A stretch of 64,000 bases of DNA, taken from NCBI RefSeq assembly GCF_900142955.1, contig NZ_FRCP01000018.1, positions 96,501-160,500 on the forward strand, written 5' to 3'. Below the pieces are notes generated by a model, which was not told the origin of the DNA, ran no database searches, and saw only the letters and a list, made by a program, of their open reading frames with translations. This DNA comes from Anaerosporobacter mobilis DSM 15930. GTDB lineage: Bacteria > Bacillota > Clostridia > Lachnospirales > Lachnospiraceae. The position numbers and the translations under genes are program-made. Positions 54,086 through 62,634 of this stretch are shown here, piece by piece (position 1 is the stretch's first letter; every line of letters starts with the position of its first letter).

Positions 54086-55378
54086 ATGAAGCAAAAGAAG
54101 AATGCATTACTAATATATATTCTATTGATAAGTTTATTCGTAAACTTGATACCAAGTATAGCGGTGAAAGCAGCAAGTGCTACAGTTTCGATTACGTTAA
54201 AGGACACGGAGATAAAACTGAATGATACGTTCAATGTCATCGTTAAAGTTGAGGCAACGGATACAATTGGAGGATTTGAAACATTTCTTACGTATGATGA
54301 AAGCAAAATGGAATTCATTAGCGGTGGAAGCTTGGTAAGCGGAGGAGATGGAATTCTTCGTGTTTCTGATATGAATCCTGAGAATATTGCTAAGAGTCGT
54401 AAGTATATATTGCAATTTAAGGCCGTTGAACAAGGAAATGCACAGATTGAGACGATGGATCAAGCCTATGTATACACGTATGAAGATTCTGCGGAGATGT
54501 CAGTTTCAAGTAATCGTTTATCCATTAGTATTGGAACGGATGAGAAAGTTTCGAACAATGCAAAGTTATATTCTTTACGAATCAGTCCAGGTGTATTATC
54601 GCCTGAATTTGCTGACAACACAACAAAGTACACTGCAGAAGTTGAGAGTGATGTTAATGAACTTGTAATAAGTGCCATGGCTCAAGATGGGGACGCGAAA
54701 GTAAAGACAAAAGGTAATAAAAGTTTGCATGCAGGTCCAAACGAAGTGAATATAATAGTAACAGCACCTTCTGGTGATCAAAAAACCTACACAATTGTGG
54801 TTACGAAGCAAGAAGATCCTACTAGTCAGAATGGACAGACGGAAGGTGAGGGAGAAGATACTCCTGATGAAACAGAAGATGAAATTACAGAAGATGATAT
54901 CACAGAGGCAGATCAAGAAACACTAGAATCAGAAGGGTATCTAGTAACAGAAGAGGGTGAGAGTATAACACTACATTTTTCTTCTGCATATGATATTGTA
55001 CCATTAGAAGATTCTAGTATGATTCCAAGTGGCTATGAAGAAACAACGATGAAATTACAAGGAGTTGCAGTAACTGTATATGAGCCAATAGGTGGAGAAT
55101 TTGTTGACTATGTGTTATTGTATATGAAAAAAGGTGATAGCGAGCCACAATTCTATCGCTATGATAAGACCGAGAATACAGTACAAAGATATGAGGAATC
55201 CTATGATCAACCAACTACAACAACCACAAGTAAGGTAACAAAAGATGAATATGCGAAGAAACTAGCGAACATGAAAATCTTAGTAGCTGTTAGTTGTGTA
55301 ATTGCATTAATAGCCACACTAGTAGTAATTAGACTTTTAGTTAAATTACGTGGTGTAAAGGATGATGAATTTTTCTAA
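54086..55378 (+). CDS. Membrane-anchored surface protein with cohesin-like and cadherin-like domains
   Basis: 430 residues. Signal peptide 1-~31; a cohesin-like beta-sandwich at ~32-150 (VSITLKDTEIKLNDTFNVIV, TYDESKMEFISGG); a cadherin-like domain at ~158-245 (LYSLRISPGVLSPEF), related to that of the preceding protein; a Glu/Asp-rich linker at ~247-285; a further domain; and a single transmembrane helix at ~398-420 with a short basic tail. It is 15 nt behind the glucosaminidase gene, so the two are co-expressed. Cohesins bind dockerin modules, but no dockerin is seen here, so the partner is unknown. It could anchor or organise surface enzymes. Confidence 0.8.
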   Translation: MKQKKNALLIYILLISLFVNLIPSIAVKAASATVSITLKDTEIKLNDTFNVIVKVEATDTIGGFETFLTYDESKMEFISGGSLVSGGDGILRVSDMNPENIAKSRKYILQFKAVEQGNAQIETMDQAYVYTYEDSAEMSVSSNRLSISIGTDEKVSNNAKLYSLRISPGVLSPEFADNTTKYTAEVESDVNELVISAMAQDGDAKVKTKGNKSLHAGPNEVNIIVTAPSGDQKTYTIVVTKQEDPTSQNGQTEGEGEDTPDETEDEITEDDITEADQETLESEGYLVTEEGESITLHFSSAYDIVPLEDSSMIPSGYEETTMKLQGVAVTVYEPIGGEFVDYVLLYMKKGDSEPQFYRYDKTENTVQRYEESYDQPTTTTTSKVTKDEYAKKLANMKILVAVSCVIALIATLVVIRLLVKLRGVKDDEFF

Positions 55379-55455
55379 ATTATTCTGCTTGGCTCTGAAC
55401 AGTTACAAGATGTGAATGATTAGAATGTGATAAATTGAGTGTTTATAATTTAGAG

Positions 55456-55497
55456 CAGAGTAGTATACTTATGATAGAGTATACTACTCTGTGTTTA
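55456..55497 (+). terminator. Terminator after the surface-protein pair
   Basis: cagagtagtatact pairs with agtatactactctg around an 8-nt loop, followed by tgttt. It separates the surface genes from the protein quality-control operon. Confidence 0.85.
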
Positions 55498-55505
55498 TAT
55501 ACCAC

Positions 55506-55544
55506 TTGACAAAGACTTTATATTTGTTATACTAATCGTATAAC
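55506..55544 (+). promoter_or_regulatory. Promoter of the GntR-mcsA-mcsB-clpC operon with overlapping operator
   Basis: TTGACA (55506-55511), 16 bp, TATACT (55528-55533). The perfect inverted repeat gttatac-taatc-gtataac (55526-55544) covers the -10 and the start site and is the natural operator for the GntR-type regulator encoded first. No CtsR-type site (GGTCAAA direct repeats) was seen around it. Confidence 0.78.
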
Positions 55545-55571
55545 AGATATAACTAAAAGAAGGTGATACAT

Positions 55572-55940
55572 GTGATTGTACGTATTGATTTTAATAGCGA
55601 TGAAGCGATATATATTCAGTTAAGAAATCAGATTATACTAGGAATAGCAAATTCTGAATTCAAAGAGGGTGATAACCTACCATCTGTTAGAGAATTAGCA
55701 GAAAATATAGGAATTAACATGCACACCGTTAATAAAGCATATACTATATTAAAACAGGAAGGCTATCTAAAACTAGATCGAAGAAAAGGTGCTGTTATTT
55801 CAGTGGAAGCGGACAGATGCAAGGCAATGATGGATATGATGAATGTTTTGCAGGTGGTTTTAGCGGAAGCATATTGTAAGGACATTACCAGAGAAGAGGT
55901 TCATGAAGCGGTAGATAATATTTTTAATGAATTTCTTTAA
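55572..55940 (+). CDS. GntR-family (YtrA-type) transcriptional regulator
   Basis: ~122 residues from a GTG at 55572 with aggtg 8 nt upstream. The winged helix-turn-helix is at ~8-75 (EAIYIQLRNQIILGIANSEF, LPSVRELAENIGINMHTVNK, GYLKLDRRKG). The short helical C-terminal tail is that of the YtrA subgroup, with no metabolite-binding domain. It is the first gene before mcsA-mcsB-clpC, the place normally taken by ctsR, and the palindrome on its own promoter suggests autoregulation. Most YtrA relatives control ABC exporters; control of a Clp operon would be unusual. Confidence 0.9.
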   Translation: MIVRIDFNSDEAIYIQLRNQIILGIANSEFKEGDNLPSVRELAENIGINMHTVNKAYTILKQEGYLKLDRRKGAVISVEADRCKAMMDMMNVLQVVLAEAYCKDITREEVHEAVDNIFNEFL

Positions 55941-55997
55941 TGAAGTAACAGGATTGTTCGTCTTGTATTTGAAGTGTCGCATCAAGGAGGCAATAGT

Positions 55998-56639
55998 ATG
56001 TTATGTAATAGATGTAAGAAGAGAGATGCGAAGATTTATTATACAGAAGTAGTTAATGGTGAGATGAAAGAACAACACTTGTGTGAGGAATGTGCTGCAG
56101 AATGTACTAGGTTTCACATGAGTTCTACATTTGTTAATAAAAATGTTTCTGTTGGAGATATCTTAGCAAGTATACTTGGAAATTATAGAGGCGCATCTAA
56201 TTCTAAAGCGAATGAAAAAGCAGATAAGAAAGCGGATACACAAGGAGAAGAAGAGAAGAAAGATGATGCATTACGTTGTGAGCATTGTGGAATGACGTAT
56301 GAACAATTCTTACAACAAGGAATGGTTGGTTGTGCTAAATGCTATGAATATTTTAATAAGGTATTGTCTAGAAGCATAAAGAGTCTTCATGGTACAGATG
56401 TCCATGTTGGAAAGCAGCCAAAAGGTTATGTATCATGGATGAGCAAGATTGTTAATGAATTATCTGAGATAGAGAAGAAAAGCATTCTTTTACAAGAAGC
56501 GATAGAGAAAGAGGAATTCGAAGAAGCAGCAAAATTACGAGATGAGATTCGAAGGTTGAAAGAGCGAGAGAGAAATACCACAAAAAAAACTGGTATTGGT
56601 AAGGAAGAATCTAATAGGGAGGAAATCAACAATGCCTAA
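55998..56639 (+). CDS. mcsA: Protein-arginine kinase activator McsA
   Basis: 213 residues from the ATG at 55998 (aaggagg 7 nt upstream). Two zinc-finger pairs, CNRC/CEEC (~3-34) and CEHC/CAKC (~94-114), then a C-terminal UVR motif (EEFEEAAKLRDEIRRLKERE, ~177-196). McsA binds zinc and activates the arginine kinase McsB, which tags proteins for ClpC-ClpP. Its stop overlaps the mcsB start by 8 nt, so the two are translated together. The linker between the two zinc pairs is Lys/Ala-rich. Confidence 0.95.
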   Translation: MLCNRCKKRDAKIYYTEVVNGEMKEQHLCEECAAECTRFHMSSTFVNKNVSVGDILASILGNYRGASNSKANEKADKKADTQGEEEKKDDALRCEHCGMTYEQFLQQGMVGCAKCYEYFNKVLSRSIKSLHGTDVHVGKQPKGYVSWMSKIVNELSEIEKKSILLQEAIEKEEFEEAAKLRDEIRRLKERERNTTKKTGIGKEESNREEINNA

Positions 56640-57681
56640 ATGGTATGAAGAACAGAGTAAACAAAGCGATGTTGTGATTTCTAGTAGAATACGGCTTGCA
56701 AGGAATTTTGCGAAATATCCATTCTCTCCAAAACTCACCTTAGAACAGGCAGAACTGCTATGTGAAGAAATTCATAATCACTTAGAAGAAAAGAAGACAA
56801 AGCTTGAAGAAATAGTTGGAAAGTATTATTATTATAATGTAATAAAAGCTAGTGAAATTGAAAAGGAAGCTTTGGTTGAGAGACATATTATAACGAAGAA
56901 ATTAGCACAGAAGAAGCAACCTACAGGAGTCATTATGACAGAAGATGAAAGTGTAAGTCTTATGTTGAATGAAGAGGACCATATACGCATACAAGCAATA
57001 AGTAGTGGCATGAATTTGCTACCATTACTAGAGAAAGCCAATGCAATTGATGATTTCATCTCAGAATCATTACAGTATGCATTTGATGATAAATTAGGAT
57101 ATCTAACAAGTAGTCCTACGAATATTGGAACAGGATTACGTGCATCTATAATGGTTTATCTTCCGGCACTTGGAATATCTGGTAAGATGGATAAATTAAT
57201 AGATGAAGTAAGTCAACAGGATGTATCCATTCGTGGAGTATATGGTGAGGGTAATAAAAGTCTCGCATATATCTATCAGATATCAAATTGCAAGACCATC
57301 GGTATGTCAGAATGTGATATCATACAAAATCTGATTACGATTGTAGATCAAATTATTAAACAGGAACGGAATCGAAGAGAATATCTATTAGATTCTAATT
57401 TTGATAAGTATGAAGATCAAGTATATCGTTCCTATGGAGTTTTACGTTATGCAAAGCAGATATCAACTGCGGATGCAATGACGTTACTAGCGCAGATTAA
57501 ATTTGGCTATGATTCAAAAATTATAGCAAGCGAAGAAACACCATCTTTTTATAAATTAATGATGGCCATCCAGCCTGCTAACTTGCAGAAAATATTAGGT
57601 AAGAATGCAGGAGTGAAAGAAAGAGAAAGAGCAAGAGCGAAGTTCTTGAATGAAAGTTTGCCTGAATTAATTCATTTGTAA
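56632..57681 (+). CDS. mcsB: Protein-arginine kinase McsB, with Ser at the usual catalytic-Cys position
   Basis: 350 residues from the ATG at 56632 (gggagg 9 nt upstream). Guanido-kinase motifs: VISSRIRLARNF (~15-26), NEEDHIRIQ (~113-121) and the loop TSSPTNIGTGLRAS (~159-172). In McsB and arginine kinases this loop normally reads SCPTN, the Cys being important for catalysis (Cys167 in B. subtilis); here residue 161 is Ser (codon agt at 57112-57114). The rest, including the C-terminal helical part, is intact. It phosphorylates arginines to mark proteins for ClpC-ClpP; reduced or altered activity is possible. Confidence 0.94.
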   Translation: MPKWYEEQSKQSDVVISSRIRLARNFAKYPFSPKLTLEQAELLCEEIHNHLEEKKTKLEEIVGKYYYYNVIKASEIEKEALVERHIITKKLAQKKQPTGVIMTEDESVSLMLNEEDHIRIQAISSGMNLLPLLEKANAIDDFISESLQYAFDDKLGYLTSSPTNIGTGLRASIMVYLPALGISGKMDKLIDEVSQQDVSIRGVYGEGNKSLAYIYQISNCKTIGMSECDIIQNLITIVDQIIKQERNRREYLLDSNFDKYEDQVYRSYGVLRYAKQISTADAMTLLAQIKFGYDSKIIASEETPSFYKLMMAIQPANLQKILGKNAGVKERERARAKFLNESLPELIHL

Positions 57682-57747
57682 TAAAAACACTTTGTAAATC
57701 ATGGCTGAACTATAGCTAACAAATCACAGCGAAAGGGAGTGTACAAA

Positions 57748-60192
57748 ATGAACGATCGATTCACAATAAATGCGAAAGAAGCATTACAGGTAGCAGCAGA
57801 TTCTGCCTATCGATTAATGCATAGTTATATAGGAACAGAACACCTTCTAATAGGTCTCATTAATGCCGAGGGTGTAGCGTCTAAGGTATTAGAAGAGAAT
57901 GGGGTAGACGAAGGGAAAATAATAGATTTAGTAAATCAATTAATTGCTCCGAATTCTAATGTAGAGGTATTAGAAGCTGGAAGTTTTACTCCTAGAGCAA
58001 GACGTATTATAGACCAAAGTTATAGGGAAGCGGTTCGTCTTAAGTCTCAAACAGTAGGAACAGAACACCTATTAATAGCTCTACTCAAAGAGTCGGATTG
58101 TATTGCAGTCCGTCTTATGAATACATTAGGTGTGAACATTCAAAAGTTATACATCGACCTATTAACTGCTATTGGTCAGGATAGTAATGCTGCTAAGAGT
58201 GAATATACCTCTAACAAGAATAAAACTAAGGGTAAATCCTCTACACAGACATTAGATCAATATAGTCGCGACCTAACGGCTTATGCAAGAGAAGGAAAAT
58301 TAGATCCTGTCATTGGTAGAGAAGACGAGATCCAAAGAGTTGTTCAGATTCTTAGTAGAAGAACAAAGAATAATCCATGTTTAGTTGGTGAACCAGGCGT
58401 AGGTAAAACAGCCATTGCAGAAGGTTTAGCACAAAAGATAGTAGAAGGAAACATTCCAGAGACAATTAAAGACAAGAGAGTACTAACACTTGATTTAAGT
58501 GGTATGGTTGCCGGTTCTAAGTACCGTGGTGAATTCGAGGAGAGAATTAAGAAGGTTATCCAAGAAGTAATGAATGATGGAAACATTCTATTATTTATTG
58601 ATGAGATTCATACGATAATTGGTGCTGGTGGAGCAGAAGGTGCAATCGATGCATCGAATATCTTGAAACCATCATTAGCTAGGGGTGAGATTCAATTAAT
58701 TGGTGCCACTACTAGAGAAGAGTATCGTAAATATATTGAAAAAGATGCGGCCTTAGAAAGAAGATTCCAACCAGTAGTTATAGAAGAACCTTCTGAGGAG
58801 GAAACGATTCTTATCTTGAAAGGGCTACGGGATCACTATGAGGCTCATCACCAGGTTACCATTACTGATGATGCACTGGTTGCAGCAGTACGTATGTCAA
58901 ACCGTTATATCAATGATCGTTATCTTCCAGATAAGGCAATTGATGTAATAGATGAGGCTTCATCAAGAGTACGATTAAGTGCATATATGGCTAGTCCTGA
59001 TATTAAGAGACTTGAACAAGAGAATGAGCGTTTAGAAGAAGAAAAGGAACAAGCTATTAAGAATGAAGCGTATGAGAAAGCTGGAGAGATTAAGAAACAA
59101 CAAACAAAAAATGTTGAAGAATTAAATAGACTTCGTGCGCAACAAGAAAAAGAGAAAACGGAGAAGGAGATGGTAGTATCTCCTAGTGAAATTGCTGATA
59201 TAATCTCTGGATGGACGAAGATACCAGTTAGTAAATTAGAAGAAGAAGAAAGCAATCGTCTACGTAATCTTGAGAAGATTCTACATGAGAGGGTAATTGG
59301 TCAAGAGGAAGCAGTTGCCGCTGTTTCAAAGGCAATACGTAGAGGACGTGTGGGACTTAAAGATCCGAATCGACCAATTGGTTCTTTCTTATTCTTAGGA
59401 CCAACAGGTGTAGGTAAGACGGAATTGTCAAAAGCGTTATCAGAGGCGATGTTTGGCAATGAGAATGCTATGATTCGTGTTGATATGTCTGAATACATGG
59501 AGAAACATAGTGTGTCTAAGCTTATAGGTTCTCCACCAGGATATGTAGGTTATGATGAAGGCGGTCAGTTAAGTGAGAAAGTACGTCAAAATCCGTACAG
59601 CGTAATTCTTTTTGATGAGATTGAAAAAGCCCATCCGGATGTGTTTAATATCTTATTACAAGTGTTAGATGATGGTCATATCACTGATGCACAAGGAAGA
59701 AAAGTAAGCTTTAAGAATACGATTATCATTATGACTTCAAACGCTGGTGCAAGTCGTATCATTGCTCCAAAACAACTTGGATTCACAACACAAGTGGATG
59801 AAAAAGAAAATTATAAGAAGATGAAAGAAGGGGTTATGGAGGAAGTTAAGAGACTCTTTAAACCAGAATTCATTAACCGTATCGACGAAATTATCGTATT
59901 CCATTCACTAACAAAAGAAAATATAAAAGATATTGTTCGTATCATGTTGCAAGTTATTGCAAAACGTACGAAAGTACAACTTGATATAGAACTTGAATTC
60001 ACGGAAGCTACCATTGAGTTTATAGCAGACGCTGGATTTGATAAAAGCTATGGAGCTCGTCCACTTAGAAGATCGATACAGACGAATATTGAAGACAAGC
60101 TAGCGGAAGAGATATTAGATCAAAAAGTAGGGATTGGAAGTCGTGTTTGTATTGATACCATCGATAAGAAAGTAGTATTTCAGATGCAGTAA
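57748..60192 (+). CDS. clpC: Clp protease ATP-binding subunit ClpC
   Basis: 814 residues from the ATG at 57748 (aaaggga 8 nt upstream). N-terminal double Clp repeat (RFTINAKEALQVAAD; FTPRARRIIDQSYREA), first AAA+ module with Walker A GEPGVGKTA and Walker B LLFIDEIH, a coiled-coil middle domain with UVR-like EKAGEIKKQQ (~445), second AAA+ module with GPTGVGKTE and VILFDEIEKAHPDV, then the C-terminal D2 domain. It unfolds arginine-phosphorylated or adaptor-delivered proteins and feeds them to ClpP. Last gene of the operon; no clear terminator was found directly after it. Confidence 0.97.
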   Translation: MNDRFTINAKEALQVAADSAYRLMHSYIGTEHLLIGLINAEGVASKVLEENGVDEGKIIDLVNQLIAPNSNVEVLEAGSFTPRARRIIDQSYREAVRLKSQTVGTEHLLIALLKESDCIAVRLMNTLGVNIQKLYIDLLTAIGQDSNAAKSEYTSNKNKTKGKSSTQTLDQYSRDLTAYAREGKLDPVIGREDEIQRVVQILSRRTKNNPCLVGEPGVGKTAIAEGLAQKIVEGNIPETIKDKRVLTLDLSGMVAGSKYRGEFEERIKKVIQEVMNDGNILLFIDEIHTIIGAGGAEGAIDASNILKPSLARGEIQLIGATTREEYRKYIEKDAALERRFQPVVIEEPSEEETILILKGLRDHYEAHHQVTITDDALVAAVRMSNRYINDRYLPDKAIDVIDEASSRVRLSAYMASPDIKRLEQENERLEEEKEQAIKNEAYEKAGEIKKQQTKNVEELNRLRAQQEKEKTEKEMVVSPSEIADIISGWTKIPVSKLEEEESNRLRNLEKILHERVIGQEEAVAAVSKAIRRGRVGLKDPNRPIGSFLFLGPTGVGKTELSKALSEAMFGNENAMIRVDMSEYMEKHSVSKLIGSPPGYVGYDEGGQLSEKVRQNPYSVILFDEIEKAHPDVFNILLQVLDDGHITDAQGRKVSFKNTIIIMTSNAGASRIIAPKQLGFTTQVDEKENYKKMKEGVMEEVKRLFKPEFINRIDEIIVFHSLTKENIKDIVRIMLQVIAKRTKVQLDIELEFTEATIEFIADAGFDKSYGARPLRRSIQTNIEDKLAEEILDQKVGIGSRVCIDTIDKKVVFQMQ

Positions 60193-60342
60193 GGAATAGA
60201 AAAACTATATTAATAGATATTTAATAAAAATCACGAAAGATTCACTAGTAAAAAGCTGTCGATTATTATATAATGTGATTATATTAAAGAATAAAAAGTA
60301 ACTATTCGTAACTATGTTCTTCATGTGATGATTGTAAGGGAT

Positions 60343-60354
60343 TTCATTAATGAA
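60343..60354. promoter_or_regulatory. Palindrome in the clpC downstream spacer
   Basis: TTCATTAATGAA is a perfect 12-bp palindrome in the AT-rich 360-bp spacer (60193-60552) ahead of the small conserved gene. The spacer has no other recognisable gene, and no confident terminator or promoter was assigned. Such short AT palindromes can arise by chance. Confidence 0.25.
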
Positions 60355-60552
60355 TATTGAAACCTGCAAAACCGAGTGCATTTATGTAATACGGACTTAA
60401 TATATCTTTCATGAAGACACATTGGGGGACATTAGTTTGAATATCTTTAATAACAGTACAAACGATACTTTGTGGTGTGTATGCCATTATAGAGGATTAC
60501 AAGTCAAGAAGAGATAGAAATGATGTGCTGTATAAAAATGGAGGGTTCTGTA

Positions 60553-60966
60553 ATGACAGTAGTTGAAGAATTAATTCGCAAAGAGAATAATGGAGCAATT
60601 AGCTTTGGTAACTATACATTAGACCAAAAGTCTAAAGTTTCAGATTTTGAGCATAATGGAGATTTGTATAAAGTAAAAACGTTTAAAGAGATTACGAAAC
60701 TTGAGAAAAATGGAATGTTTGTTTATGAGTCAGTACCTGGTACTTCTGTATTCTCATTTAATGCAACGGATAAGGATATTCAATTTGTTGTTGAAGGCTC
60801 TGAAGATGTACAAATTACTTTAGAATTAGAACCTGAGAAAGAATACAAAGTATTCGTTGATGATACAAACGTTGGTAAGATGAAAACAAATTTAGGTGGT
60901 AAATTAGTTGTAAGTGTAGAGTTAAGTAACGGAAAACAATCAAAAGTTAAGGTTGTTAAACTATAG
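60553..60966 (+). CDS. Small conserved protein of unknown function
   Basis: 137 residues from the ATG at 60553 (ggaggg 7 nt upstream). The first ~60 residues include ISFGNYTLDQKSKVSDFEHN and LYKVKTFKEITKLEKNG; the rest is rich in beta-strand-forming sequence ending GKLVVSVELSNGKQSKVKVVKL. No signal peptide or membrane segment. I recall close relatives in Lachnospiraceae being labelled 'endosialidase', but nothing here resembles a sialidase active site, so I do not transfer that name. It has its own terminator and appears to be expressed alone. Confidence 0.8.
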   Translation: MTVVEELIRKENNGAISFGNYTLDQKSKVSDFEHNGDLYKVKTFKEITKLEKNGMFVYESVPGTSVFSFNATDKDIQFVVEGSEDVQITLELEPEKEYKVFVDDTNVGKMKTNLGGKLVVSVELSNGKQSKVKVVKL

Positions 60967-61011
60967 ACGTAACTATTTAGTTACCCACAGCCGCAGCGTA
61001 TAACGTGAATT

Positions 61012-61067
61012 AATAAGAGGTAGCTTGATATCCAATACATAGGAAGTTGAGCACCTCTTATTTTTTA
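61012..61067 (+). terminator. Terminator after the small conserved gene
   Basis: aataagaggt pairs with acctcttatt and is followed by ttttta; an inner gctt/aagt pairing extends it. Located ~45 nt after the stop. Confidence 0.85.
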
Positions 61068-61147
61068 TTGGATAACATAGTGTATCAAATTTTGTGGTTG
61101 TAGTTTATTGTTATAAAGCAGGAAGGATTAAAAAAAGGACTGTAGGA

Positions 61148-62503
61148 ATGGCGAAAGCAAAGAACGTATTTTATTGTAAAGAATGTGGATACGAATCAGC
61201 AAAATGGGTCGGTCAATGCCCGGGTTGTAAGGGATGGAATACATTCGTTGAAGAACCAGTGGTAAAGAGAGCAATAGCAGGAGCGAATAAGGATCGTAGA
61301 ATACAAATCGAACCAACTAAGCTTAGTAATGTTAATTGTGATACGGATGAACGATTTAGTACAAGTTTTGGTGAACTAGATCGTGTTCTTGGCGGAGGTA
61401 TTGTTGTTGGATCATTGGTATTAGTTGGTGGAGATCCCGGTATAGGGAAATCCACGTTGTTATTACAGATGTGTAAGGAATTAGCATCTAGACATAAGAA
61501 TATACTATATATCTCTGGCGAGGAATCTTTAAAGCAAATCAAGATGCGTGCAAGTAGACTAAGTTATTCGGAAGGTGATTTACTTCTATTAAGTGAAACT
61601 AACCTTGACTTAATCGAAGATGCAATTAAGAAAATAAATCCAGATGTAGTAATTATTGATTCGATACAGACTATGTTTCGAGAGGATATCGGATCTGCAC
61701 CAGGAAGTGTAAGCCAAGTAAGAGAAACTACACATAGTTTAATGCAGATAGCTAAGGGGATGGGGATCTCCATCTTTATCGTTGGTCATGTAACAAAAGA
61801 AGGAGTTGTGGCTGGACCAAGAGTACTTGAACATATGGTAGATACTGTGCTATACTTTGAGGGAGACAACCATGCTTCCTATCGTATATTAAGAGCAGTT
61901 AAGAATCGTTTTGGATCAACGAATGAAATTGGTGTTTTTGAGATGCGCAATGTCGGACTTGTAGAGGTTACGAACCCTTCTGAATATATGTTACAAGGTA
62001 GACCAGAAGGAGAATCGGGTTCCATTGTAACATGTGCGATGGAAGGAACAAGACCAATTATGGTTGAGGTACAAGCTTTAGTTTGTCAGACGAATTTTAA
62101 TATGCCTAGAAGAACAGCAGCAGGTACCGATTATAATCGTGTTAATCTTCTATTAGCAGTAGTTGAGAAACGTCTAGGGTTACAACTTGCTAGTTGTGAT
62201 GCGTATATTAATGTTGCTGGAGGAATGAAAATCAACGAGCCAGCATTAGATATGTCAATTATATTAGCTGTTATGTCTAGTTACAAAAATCGTCCGCTTG
62301 ACGGAAAAACAATTGCGTTTGGTGAAGTTGGCTTAACAGGTGAAGTACGAAGCGTAAATCAAGCCGAACAACGAGTGATTGAAGCAATGAAGATGGGATA
62401 TGAGACCTGTATTCTTCCTCAAGTTAACAAAGAAGTAATTGATATCAAGGGCATAAAACTCATTGGTATTAAGACATTGCGGGATTTATCACAGTTTTTA
62501 TAA
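61148..62503 (+). CDS. radA: DNA repair protein RadA
   Basis: 451 residues from the ATG at 61148 (aagga 8 nt upstream). Zinc finger CKECGYESAKWVGQCPGC (~10-27), RecA-like core with Walker A GDPGIGKST (~97-105) and DSIQTM, the RadA-specific KNRFG (~258-262), and a C-terminal Lon-like domain (YINVAGGMKINEPALD, GEVGLTGEVR). RadA is a DnaB-like helicase/branch-migration factor in homologous recombination. In other Firmicutes it often follows clpC, as it nearly does here with one gene between. Confidence 0.97.
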   Translation: MAKAKNVFYCKECGYESAKWVGQCPGCKGWNTFVEEPVVKRAIAGANKDRRIQIEPTKLSNVNCDTDERFSTSFGELDRVLGGGIVVGSLVLVGGDPGIGKSTLLLQMCKELASRHKNILYISGEESLKQIKMRASRLSYSEGDLLLLSETNLDLIEDAIKKINPDVVIIDSIQTMFREDIGSAPGSVSQVRETTHSLMQIAKGMGISIFIVGHVTKEGVVAGPRVLEHMVDTVLYFEGDNHASYRILRAVKNRFGSTNEIGVFEMRNVGLVEVTNPSEYMLQGRPEGESGSIVTCAMEGTRPIMVEVQALVCQTNFNMPRRTAAGTDYNRVNLLLAVVEKRLGLQLASCDAYINVAGGMKINEPALDMSIILAVMSSYKNRPLDGKTIAFGEVGLTGEVRSVNQAEQRVIEAMKMGYETCILPQVNKEVIDIKGIKLIGIKTLRDLSQFL

Positions 62504-62520
62504 TAAATAAAGTAGTAAGC

Positions 62521-62594
62521 AATTGCGAAACTCTTGGTAGTAGGCAGCCTTAAAATACAGATATGTTGTCGACATGGAAAAGAGTTTTGCAATT
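62521..62594. repeat. Short inverted-repeat element, copy 2
   Basis: aattgcgaaactctt (62521-62535) is a 14/15 inverted match of aagagttttgcaatt (62580-62594). The ends share the AATTGC(A/G)AAACTC sequence with the element at 7829-7982. It fills most of the spacer between radA and the soluble chemoreceptor gene, ending ~40 nt before that gene's start. There is no T-run, so it is not a typical terminator. Confidence 0.55.
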
Positions 62595-62634
62595 TCCTAA
62601 ATAGAGAGTGAAAGTGCGAAGGGAGATAAAGATT

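Noticed and set aside
53665..54318. A 217-codon minus-strand frame spanning the junction of the two surface-protein genes
   Set aside because: It is antisense to two well-supported secreted proteins, and its Ser/Thr/Leu-rich product has no domain or SD.
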